In this document: in pieces, positions 1-5,336 of the stretch
How the letters are laid out: every line of letters begins with the position of its first letter
Position numbering within the stretch: position 1 is the first letter of the stretch
Source: an uncultured Oscillospiraceae bacterium
Lineage (GTDB): Bacteria > Bacillota > Clostridia > Oscillospirales > Oscillospiraceae
Direction of reading: 5' to 3'
DNA: 6,168 nucleotides
NCBI GenBank assembly: GCA_934668285.1
Contig: CAKUNB010000100.1
Coordinates: forward strand, 1-6,168
Made by a program: the position numbers and the translations under genes
The notes under the pieces: generated by a model
What the model was told of the DNA's origin: nothing
The model's database searches: none
The model's input: only the letters and a program-made list of their open reading frames with translations

Positions 1-867
1 CTGCAGCGGCTCGGCGTCAGCCGCCGTCGGGAGGCTGCGCTCGAAATTCTGACGAAGGACGGCGCAGCGGCGGCGGTGAAAACGGCAAACGGGCTGATCT
101 CGGCGCAATCCGTGATCCTCTGCACCGGCGGGCTTTCCTATCCGGCGACTGGCTCGACGGGTGACGGCTACCGGATGGCGCAGCAGCTCGGGCACACGAT
201 CGTGCCGCCCTCCGGTTCACTGGTGCCGCTGGAAAGCGACGATCCCGCCTGCGCACAGATGCAGGGACTGTCGCTCCGCAATACGGCGGTCAGGCTGCTC
301 GACAGTCGGGGGAAAACCCTTTATCAGGACTTCGGCGAGCTGCTGTTTACGCATTTCGGCGTTTCTGGGCCGACCGTGCTGTCCGCCTCGGCGCATCGGA
401 AGGAAGGGGAGCGCTGTACCCTCGTTTTGGATCTGAAGCCCGCGCTTGACGAAGAAAAGCTCGATGCGCGTTTCCTGCGCGACCTGACGAGCTACGCCAA
501 CCGCAGCATGGAAAACGCGCTGAGCGACCTTTACCCGCATTCGATGATTCCCGTTCTGCTGGAGCGCTGCGGCATTGATCCGGCGATGAAGGCAAACGCC
601 CTGACCCGTGCGCAGCGGCGCAGTCTGATTGCGCAGACGAAGGCGTTTACCATCCCGATCACCGGTCCGCGGCCGGTGGAGGAGGCGATCATCACGCGCG
701 GCGGCGTCAGCGTGAAGGAGATCAACCCGAAGACAATGGAATCCAAGCTGGTCAGGGGCCTTTATTTCGCGGGCGAGGTGATCGACTGCGACGCCTACAC
801 CGGCGGCTTTAACCTGCAGATCGCGTGGGCGACGGCGCACGCCGCCGGAAGCGCTGCGGGAGCATAA
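1..867 (+). CDS. HI0933/BaiN-like NAD(P)/FAD-dependent flavoprotein, C-terminal part (5' end outside window)
   Basis: The reading frame is open from the first base, so 288 codons of a protein that usually has about 400-420 residues are present. The N-terminal FAD-binding Rossmann motif lies upstream of the window. Visible family signatures are CTGGLSYPATGSTGDGY (codons 41-57), a feature of the HI0933/YhiN flavoproteins, and the C-terminal segment with ITRGGVSVKEI, LYFAGEVIDCDAYTGG and FNLQIAWATAHAAG, which closes the FAD site in this family. A GTG at 76 could be taken for a start, but the frame and family similarity continue before it, so it is internal. Members are annotated as NAD(P)/FAD-dependent oxidoreductases or aminoacetone oxidase-like proteins; the physiological substrate is unknown for most. 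The stop is 12 nt before cmk, so the two genes are probably cotranscribed. Family assignment is firm; the specific function is not. Confidence 0.9.
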   Translation: MQRLGVSRRREAALEILTKDGAAAAVKTANGLISAQSVILCTGGLSYPATGSTGDGYRMAQQLGHTIVPPSGSLVPLESDDPACAQMQGLSLRNTAVRLLDSRGKTLYQDFGELLFTHFGVSGPTVLSASAHRKEGERCTLVLDLKPALDEEKLDARFLRDLTSYANRSMENALSDLYPHSMIPVLLERCGIDPAMKANALTRAQRRSLIAQTKAFTIPITGPRPVEEAIITRGGVSVKEINPKTMESKLVRGLYFAGEVIDCDAYTGGFNLQIAWATAHAAGSAAGA

Positions 868-879
868 GGAGAGATACAT

Positions 880-1560
880 ATGGAGCAACGATATTACAGC
901 GTGGCGATTGACGGCCCGGCCGGTGCGGGAAAGAGCACCATTGCCCGCCGCGCTGCCGAGCGTATGCGCTTTGTCTATGTCGACACCGGCGCGATTTACC
1001 GCACGGTCGGCTATGCGGCCTGCGCGCGCGGACTGACTCTGCAGGACACGGCGAAAATTGCCGCGATGCTGCCGGGGCTTTCGGTCTCCCTGCGCTGGGA
1101 GGACGGGTTGCAGCACATGCTGCTCAACGGCGCGGACGTTACCGCGCTGATTCGCCAGCCGGAGATTTCGACCTACGCCTCGGTTTGCGCCGCGATTCCG
1201 GAGGTGCGTGCCTTTCTGCTGAATACGCAGCGTGAAATTGCAAAAACGCATAGCGTTGTGATGGATGGGCGCGACATCGGCACGGTCGTGCTGCCGCAGG
1301 CCGATGTGAAGATTTTCCTTACCGCCTCTGCGGAGGTTCGTGCGCGGCGCCGCTATTTGGAGCTACAGGAAAAGCTGGCGCCGGACACCTATGAAACGGT
1401 GCTGGCGGAAATGATCGAGCGCGACCGGCGCGACTCCGAGCGTGCCGCTGCGCCGCTCCGGCAGGCGCCCGACGCTGTGCTGCTCGACACCTCGGAGCTG
1501 AATCTGGAAGAAAGTATTGACGCGGTCGTTCGCGTCATTTTGGAGAGAATACCGTCATGA
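880..1560 (+). CDS. cmk: Cytidylate kinase (CMP/dCMP kinase)
   Basis: Cytoplasmic kinase that transfers phosphate from ATP to CMP or dCMP, feeding CTP/dCTP pools. The 226 residues match the usual family length. The P-loop GPAGAGKST is at residues 12-20, the nucleotide-monophosphate region DTGAIYR at 35-41, the DGRDIGTVVLP motif at 129-139 (Asp132 expected to contact CMP), and the lid/arginine motif RDRRDSER at 181-188. The start is supported by AAGGAGA at 866-872, 7 nt before the ATG; this Shine-Dalgarno begins within the stop codon of the preceding flavoprotein gene. The 3' end overlaps the acyltransferase gene by ATGA. Cmk directly upstream of plsC and ispH-S1 is a recurring order in Clostridia, which supports the assignment. 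No odd residues were seen. Confidence 0.97.
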   Translation: MEQRYYSVAIDGPAGAGKSTIARRAAERMRFVYVDTGAIYRTVGYAACARGLTLQDTAKIAAMLPGLSVSLRWEDGLQHMLLNGADVTALIRQPEISTYASVCAAIPEVRAFLLNTQREIAKTHSVVMDGRDIGTVVLPQADVKIFLTASAEVRARRRYLELQEKLAPDTYETVLAEMIERDRRDSERAAAPLRQAPDAVLLDTSELNLEESIDAVVRVILERIPS

Positions 1561-2162
1561 AAATCATGCCGCATTGGGAATACCGCGTGTTTCGCACCGT
1601 TTTAATGGTGCTGTTCCGCATCGCGCATCCGGTGATCCGCGTCCATGGGCGGGAAAAGCTGCCGGAGGGCGCGGCCATGCTCTGCTGCAACCACAGCTCG
1701 TTTTCCGACCCGATCTGGGTGATCGTCGCGGGTAATTTTGACCGCCTTCCGCGCACGATGGCAAAGAAGGAGCTGTCAAAAATTGCGCCGCTCTGGTATC
1801 TCTACCGGCGGCTCGGCGCGTTTGCCGTCGACCGCGGGGGACGGGACGTTGCGGCGCTGCAAACGGCGATGCATACCCTCCGCGACGGCGATAAGGTGCT
1901 GATTTTCCCCGAGGGGACGCGCGTCCGCCCGAACAAGGAAATCCATCCGCACAACGGCGCGGTCATGCTTGCCGCAAGGCAGAACGTCCCGCTCGTGCCC
2001 ATCTATTTGACGGCGAAAAAGCGCTTCTGGGGGCGGGTCGACATCGTGTTCGGCGACCCGATCACCTATCCCTTTGCCGGACGCAAGGCCTCCGCCGAGG
2101 AGCTGGACAAGGCGACCGAGGAGCTGATGGCGACGATCTACGCAATGGGTGAGGCGCTATGA
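1557..2162 (+). CDS. plsC: 1-acyl-sn-glycerol-3-phosphate acyltransferase (PlsC/LPLAT family)
   Basis: Membrane-associated acyltransferase expected to convert lysophosphatidic acid to phosphatidic acid in phospholipid synthesis. The 201 residues are typical of the short bacterial PlsC forms. Block I is NHSSFSDP at 45-52, giving the catalytic HX4D pair His46/Asp51. RRLGAFAVDR (84-93) is block II-like, FPEGTR (117-122) is the phosphate-binding block III, and VPLVPIYL (144-151) is the final block. The hydrophobic N-terminal stretch (about 11-27) could serve as a membrane anchor. The block after FPEGTR, usually K-x-G, reads HNG here (132-134), a minor variation. The start overlaps the cmk stop as ATGA, with GGAGAG at 1542-1547 as Shine-Dalgarno 9 nt upstream. 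The end overlaps ispH in the same way. The acyl donor (acyl-ACP, acyl-CoA or acyl-phosphate) cannot be told from the sequence. Confidence 0.93.
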   Translation: MKIMPHWEYRVFRTVLMVLFRIAHPVIRVHGREKLPEGAAMLCCNHSSFSDPIWVIVAGNFDRLPRTMAKKELSKIAPLWYLYRRLGAFAVDRGGRDVAALQTAMHTLRDGDKVLIFPEGTRVRPNKEIHPHNGAVMLAARQNVPLVPIYLTAKKRFWGRVDIVFGDPITYPFAGRKASAEELDKATEELMATIYAMGEAL

Positions 2163-4111
2163 AGGTTCTCGTTGCCGAAACCGCAGGCTTCTGCTTCGGG
2201 GTCAACCGCGCCGTTCGGCTGGTGGAGGAGGCGGTGCAGGCGGGAGCTTCCGTCGTGACCCTCGGGCCGATTGCGCACAACCGGCATCTGGTGCAGTCCT
2301 TCGAGGCACGCGGTGTGAAAACGGCCGCCACGGTTGAAGAAATCCCCGACGGTGCGACGGTCATTGTGCGCTCGCACGGCGTTCCACGCGCGGTCTGGCA
2401 GGCGTTGCAGGAGCGCAAGGTTACCGTTATCGACGCGACCTGCCCGTCGGTCAAGCGCATCCATAAGCTGGTGGCCGCCGCTGAGGAGCGCGGGCGGCAG
2501 CCGGTCATCATCGGCACGCCTACGCATCCGGAGGTCATGGCGATTGCAGGCTGGTGTGAGCATCCGCTGGTGTTTCCGGACGCGGATGCGCTGCGGGCGT
2601 GGCTGGAAGAGTCCGCCGACCACGCACATTTGCCCATAACTGTTGTATCGCAAACGACGAGCACACAATTTTTATGGGAAACTTGCAAGAATTTAATAAA
2701 AAAAGTGTGTACAAATCACGAAATCTTTGATACAATATGCAAAGCAACCGAGAACCGTCAGACGGAGGCCGCTGCGCTGGCCTCTCAGTGTGACGTAATG
2801 CTGGTCGTCGGCGACGCGGCCAGCTCCAACACCGCCCGCCTTGCACATATCTGCCGGGAGCATTGCCCGCGCGTTGTGCCGGTGGATTCTGCGGAGGATG
2901 TGGACAAGTCCTCGTTCGGCGGTGCTGCTAAGATCGGCATCACTGCGGGTGCCTCTACGCCCGCGTGGATTATAAAGGAGGTCAAAAAGACTATGAGCGA
3001 AATCACTACTAATGTTGATGCAGTTGAGGAGAGCTTTGAGGAAATGCTCGAAAACTCCATCAAGACTTTGAATACAGGAGATAAGGTTCTTGGCACCGTT
3101 ACGGCAATCGGATCCACCGAGATTCAGGTTGACCTTGGCACAAAGCACGCCGGTTACATCCCGTATGACGAAGTCAGCGCTGACCCCAGCGTAAAGCCCG
3201 AGGACATCCTGCACGTCGGCGACGAGATCGAGGTTTTCGTCGTTCGCGTCAACGATCAGGAGGGCACCGTGCAGCTCAGCCGTAAGAAGCTTGAGGGCAT
3301 GAAGGTTTGGGACGACGTCGAGGCCGCTTGCGAGAACAAGACGGTTGTCGAGGGCGTCATCACCGAGGAGAACAAGGGCGGCGTCGTTGCCAATGTCAAG
3401 GGCGTTCGTGTGTTTATCCCCGCTTCGCAGACCGGTATCGCCAAGGGCGGCGACCTCGGCGAGCTGAAGGGCCAGACCGTCAAGATGAAGATCACCGAGT
3501 TCAACCGTGCGCGCCGCCGCGTCGTCGGCTCCATCCGTGCGGTCAACAGCGAGGCCCGCAAGGCTGCCGTCGAGAAGATCTGGAGCGAGATCGAGGTCGG
3601 CAAGAAGTACCACGGCACCGTGAAGTCCCTCACCAGCTACGGCGCGTTCGTCGATATCGGCGGCGTGGACGGCATGGTCCATATCTCCGAGCTCTCCTGG
3701 GGCCGCATCAAGACGCCCGACGAGGTCGTCAAGGTCGGCGATCCCATCGAGGTCTATGTCATCAAGTTTGATCCGGAAAAGAAGAAGATTTCCCTTGGCT
3801 ATAAGACTGCCGAGATGAATCCGTGGAACCAATTCTGCGCGAAGTACTCCGTCGGCGATACCGCGCTGGTCAAGATCGTGAAGATCGTTGACTTCGGCGC
3901 CTTTGCCGAAATTCTCCCCGGCGTTGACGGCCTGATTCACATCTCTCAGGTTGCCGACCATCGCGTGGAGAAGGTTTCCGACGCTCTGACCGAGGGTCAG
4001 GAGGTCGAGGCCAAGATCATCGACATCGACACCGAGCGCAAGCGCATCTCCCTGTCCATCCGCGCCCTGCTCGAGCCGGCAGCTCCCGCCGACGAGGACG
4101 AGGAAGGCTAA
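2159..4111 (+). CDS. ispH: Fusion of IspH (HMBPP reductase) with four-S1-domain ribosomal protein S1
   Basis: Residues 1-278 are 4-hydroxy-3-methylbut-2-enyl diphosphate reductase, the last step of the MEP pathway, making IPP and DMAPP. The three iron-sulfur ligands are Cys12 (FCFGV), Cys95 (DATCP) and Cys194 (DTIC). Substrate-site residues are His40-Asn41, His73 (SHGV), His123 and Glu125 (THPEV), T166/T167 (SQTT), SSN at 222-224 and AGAS at 263-266. Residues 279-650 resemble ribosomal protein S1/YpfD, with S1 OB-fold repeats at about 305-376, 393-461, 480-549 and 564-635 (for example YGAFVDIGGVDGMVHISELSW) and an acidic tail DEDEEG. This fusion is known from Clostridia and annotated as bifunctional IspH/30S ribosomal protein S1. 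The start overlaps plsC as ATGA, and only a weak GAGG lies upstream, so translation probably relies on coupling. An internal Shine-Dalgarno and Met279 may also give separate S1. A terminator follows. Confidence 0.96.
   Translation: MKVLVAETAGFCFGVNRAVRLVEEAVQAGASVVTLGPIAHNRHLVQSFEARGVKTAATVEEIPDGATVIVRSHGVPRAVWQALQERKVTVIDATCPSVKRIHKLVAAAEERGRQPVIIGTPTHPEVMAIAGWCEHPLVFPDADALRAWLEESADHAHLPITVVSQTTSTQFLWETCKNLIKKVCTNHEIFDTICKATENRQTEAAALASQCDVMLVVGDAASSNTARLAHICREHCPRVVPVDSAEDVDKSSFGGAAKIGITAGASTPAWIIKEVKKTMSEITTNVDAVEESFEEMLENSIKTLNTGDKVLGTVTAIGSTEIQVDLGTKHAGYIPYDEVSADPSVKPEDILHVGDEIEVFVVRVNDQEGTVQLSRKKLEGMKVWDDVEAACENKTVVEGVITEENKGGVVANVKGVRVFIPASQTGIAKGGDLGELKGQTVKMKITEFNRARRRVVGSIRAVNSEARKAAVEKIWSEIEVGKKYHGTVKSLTSYGAFVDIGGVDGMVHISELSWGRIKTPDEVVKVGDPIEVYVIKFDPEKKKISLGYKTAEMNPWNQFCAKYSVGDTALVKIVKIVDFGAFAEILPGVDGLIHISQVADHRVEKVSDALTEGQEVEAKIIDIDTERKRISLSIRALLEPAAPADEDEEG
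2708..2736 (+). promoter_or_regulatory. Putative internal sigma-A promoter inside ispH, ahead of the S1 part
   Basis: TGTACA at 2708-2713 (four of six matches to TTGACA) is separated by exactly 17 nt from TACAAT at 2731-2736. A TG at 2728-2729 makes an extended -10 (TGATACAAT). The expected start of transcription is near 2743, about 230 nt before the internal S1 Shine-Dalgarno. The element sits in an AT-rich patch (about 2635-2750) that uses codons rare in the neighbouring genes (ATA, TTA, GTA, ACA), as if the nucleotide sequence were under separate selection. The promoter call is inference from consensus matching only. An AT-rich patch will give promoter-like strings by chance. Confidence 0.4.
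2974..2995 (+). promoter_or_regulatory. rpsA: Internal Shine-Dalgarno and in-frame ATG for separate ribosomal protein S1
   Basis: AAAGGAGGT at 2974-2982 is a near-perfect match to the anti-Shine-Dalgarno sequence and lies 10 nt before ATG 2993-2995. That ATG is in frame with the fusion and encodes Met279, exactly at the border between the IspH fold and the S1 part. Initiation here would yield a 372-residue protein (2993-4111, MSEITTNVDAVEE...) with four S1 domains, close to Bacillus YpfD in architecture. The site is much stronger than the one in front of the full-length start at 2159. The hexamer AAGGAG could arise by chance because it encodes Lys-Glu of the natural IspH C-terminal helix (IIKEV). 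The spacing, the exact position and the codon-use change after it make a functional start plausible. Confidence 0.5.
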
Positions 4112-4121
4112 TTGTAAAACC

Positions 4122-4160
4122 AACGCCCGCCGCTGCAAACCGCAGCGGCGGGCGTTTTAT
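4122..4160 (+). terminator. Rho-independent terminator of the cmk-plsC-ispH/S1 operon
   Basis: A perfect 15-bp inverted repeat, 4122-4136 paired with 4142-4156, encloses a 5-nt AAACC loop and runs into TTTTAT (4155-4160). It begins 10 nt after the stop codon of the fusion gene. The stem is very GC-rich. The T-run is short (four T), and the outermost two A-T pairs use part of it. Confidence 0.9.
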
Positions 4161-4166
4161 CAAATT

Positions 4167-4199
4167 GGCCCGCCCACGGGGATTTCCTGTGGGCGGGCC
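4167..4199 (-). terminator. Second GC-rich hairpin, probable terminator of the minus-strand TSCPD gene
   Basis: Arms 4167-4180 and 4186-4199 pair over 14 positions. Eleven outer pairs are perfect, then come one G-T wobble and two more G-C pairs, with a 5-nt loop. On the plus strand no T-run follows. On the minus strand the stem is followed by AATTTGATAAAA, a weak U-containing tail. It lies 15 nt past the stop of the minus-strand gene, so it most likely ends that transcript. It may also back up the preceding terminator for the convergent operon. Confidence 0.6.
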
Positions 4200-4214
4200 G
4201 GATTGACGGTATCT

Positions 4215-4457
4215 TTAGTGAATCTCTGCCAGTGCCTGCGCCAGCTGATCGGGGCAGGAGGTTTGCTTCATGCCGCAGCGGATGTCCTTGAGGCGGGTGA
4301 TGACCTCGTCGACTGGCATGCCTTCGACGAGCTTGGCGACACCCTGCGTATTGCCGCTGCAGCCGCCGATGAAGCGGACGCTTTTGACAATGCCGTCCTC
4401 GACGTCGAGCAGAATTTTGCTGGCACAGGTGCCGTGGGTTTTATATTCATATTGCAT
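4215..4457 (-). CDS. Small four-cysteine TSCPD domain protein (TIGR03905-like)
   Basis: An 80-residue protein with the family name motif TSCPD at residues 66-70. Four cysteines (Cys11 in THGTCAS, Cys33 in GGCSGN, Cys61 in IRCG, Cys68 in TSCPD) sit at positions typical of the stand-alone four-cysteine TSCPD family, whose function is unknown. The TSCPD module also occurs at the C-terminus of some B12-dependent ribonucleotide reductases. The four cysteines suggest metal or iron-sulfur binding, which is inference. The frame stays open far upstream, to 5015, but that extension is antisense to the protease gene. The start at 4457 is fixed by AAAGGAGT at 4465-4472 with 7-nt spacing and by the conserved N-terminus MQYEYKTHGTC. 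A promoter lies just upstream and a hairpin just downstream, so it is probably monocistronic. Confidence 0.9.
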   Translation of the reverse strand: MQYEYKTHGTCASKILLDVEDGIVKSVRFIGGCSGNTQGVAKLVEGMPVDEVITRLKDIRCGMKQTSCPDQLAQALAEIH

Positions 4458-4487
4458 GAGAATCACTCCTTTATGTTTCTTTCTGTC

Positions 4488-4516
4488 AGTATAGCAAATT
4501 TCGCGGATTCCTGCAA
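4488..4516 (-). promoter_or_regulatory. Extended -10 promoter for the TSCPD gene
   Basis: On the minus strand, TTGCAG (4516-4511) and TATACT (4493-4488) are spaced by 17 nt. TGC directly before the -10 gives an extended -10 element, which compensates for the modest -35. Transcription would start near 4481, leaving about 24 nt of leader with the Shine-Dalgarno at 4465-4472. No comparably good plus-strand promoter for the divergent protease gene was found in the 117-nt gap. Confidence 0.7.
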
Positions 4517-4574
4517 GGGGATGCGTAAAAAAATCGTGAATGGAGAAAATAAGGAAAAGCAAAGGAGCGGCGAG

Positions 4575-5258
4575 ATGAGCGAGGAAAAAACGACAACGCA
4601 GGAGCGGATTGAAGAATTTGGGGCCGGACTGACGAAAACGGAGCGGGGGACGATCTACACGCTGACCATTATCGGCCAGATCGAGGGCCATCAGGTTGCG
4701 CCGGAGACGGTGAAGACGACCAAATACGAGCATGTGCTGCCGCTGCTGGCGGCAATTGAGGAGTCCGAGGAGATCGACGGACTTTTGCTGCTGCTCAACA
4801 CGGTCGGCGGCGACATCGAGGCAGGGCTGGCGATTTCCGAGCTGATTGCCGGAATGCGAAAGCCGTCGGTCTCGCTGGTGCTCGGCGGCGGGCATTCCAT
4901 CGGCATTCCTCTGGCCGTCTCCGCGAAAAAAAGCATGATTGCGCCGACAGCCAGCATGATGATCCATCCGGTGCGGATGAGCGGCGTTGTCGTCGGTGCA
5001 CCGGCGACGTATCATTACTTCCAGCGGATTCAGGAACAGATCGCGGATTTTGTTACGCGGAATTCAAAAATTAAAAAAGCGGACTTTGAACGCTATATGA
5101 TGGCAACGGGCGAGATTGCAACGGATGTCGGAACGATTGTCTACGGCAAGGAGGCGGTAAAAAGCGGCCTGATCGACCGGCTCGGCGGCCTGCACGATGC
5201 GTTCTGCGAGCTGCACCGGATGATCGAAAAGGAGAAATCGAAGGAAGTCGAGAAATAA
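4575..5258 (+). CDS. tepA: TepA-like ClpP-family serine protease
   Basis: A 227-residue ClpP/crotonase-fold protein closely resembling Bacillus TepA (translocation-enhancing protein). Shared signatures are LTIIGQIEGH (30-39), TTKYEHVLP (48-56), LLLNTVGGDIEAGLAISEL (72-90), GGGHSIGIPLAVSA (104-117) and IHPVRMSG (130-137). The likely catalytic triad is Ser108 (GHSIG), His131 (MIHPV) and Asp184 (TDVGTIV), in the order expected for the ClpP superfamily. NTVGG corresponds to the ClpP oxyanion segment. No signal peptide or membrane helix is evident, so it is probably cytoplasmic. TepA has been linked to protein export and spore-related processes in Bacillus; its substrates are not known to me. The start is set by AAAGGAG at 4561-4567 with 7-nt spacing. 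An in-frame ATG at 4521 would add 18 residues but has AAGGGG directly abutting it, so it is less likely. No hairpin follows, so transcripts may read into the next gene. Confidence 0.88.
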   Translation: MSEEKTTTQERIEEFGAGLTKTERGTIYTLTIIGQIEGHQVAPETVKTTKYEHVLPLLAAIEESEEIDGLLLLLNTVGGDIEAGLAISELIAGMRKPSVSLVLGGGHSIGIPLAVSAKKSMIAPTASMMIHPVRMSGVVVGAPATYHYFQRIQEQIADFVTRNSKIKKADFERYMMATGEIATDVGTIVYGKEAVKSGLIDRLGGLHDAFCELHRMIEKEKSKEVEK

Positions 5259-5261
5259 AGA

Positions 5262-5290
5262 TAGAATTTTTCTGCATTCTGTGTTATAAT
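5262..5290 (+). promoter_or_regulatory. Sigma-A-type promoter for the BacA/UppP-family gene
   Basis: A consensus -10 TATAAT lies at 5285-5290 with TG at 5282-5283 (extended -10, TGTTATAAT). TAGAAT at 5262-5267 is a weak -35 (three of six) at 17-nt spacing. Transcription would begin near 5297, with a leader of about 40 nt. The leader holds AGAGGAGA (5322-5329) as Shine-Dalgarno and no visible hairpin or riboswitch-sized element. Confidence 0.75.
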
Positions 5291-5336
5291 GCTTTCAAGG
5301 TCTGCAATTTCGTAAAAATACAGAGGAGACTGCGTC

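Noticed and set aside
217..1251. 344-codon minus-strand open frame opposite the flavoprotein and cmk genes
   Set aside because: It crosses two clearly real genes, is Arg-rich and low in complexity as GC-rich antisense frames are, and has no family motif.
2698..2704. A-AAA-AAA heptamer in the phase expected for -1 frameshifting within ispH
   Set aside because: A -1 shift meets a stop at 2728-2730 and would only truncate IspH before Cys194. No clear stimulatory hairpin follows. It is more simply part of the AT-rich patch.
2755..2765. Small palindrome CCGTC-A-GACGG just after the putative internal promoter
   Set aside because: Five-bp arms within coding sequence for the conserved NRQ motif are readily explained by chance; too little to call an operator.
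2693..4138. 481-codon open frame on the minus strand opposite the S1 part
   Set aside because: It is a mirror of the strongly biased S1 codons (Leu/Asp-rich, no recognisable domain) and has no Shine-Dalgarno or promoter. The sense strand carries unmistakable S1 repeats.
4203..4574. N-terminal extension of the tepA-like frame on the plus strand
   Set aside because: It is antisense to the TSCPD gene. The good Shine-Dalgarno at 4561-4567 and similarity to TepA support the start at 4575.
4458..5015. Upstream extension of the TSCPD frame on the minus strand
   Set aside because: It is antisense to the tepA-like gene. The known family length and the Shine-Dalgarno at 4465-4472 place the start at 4457.
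5297..5336. Possible riboswitch or attenuator in the leader of the BacA/UppP-like gene
   Set aside because: The leader is only about 40 nt and shows no stable hairpin or known motif.
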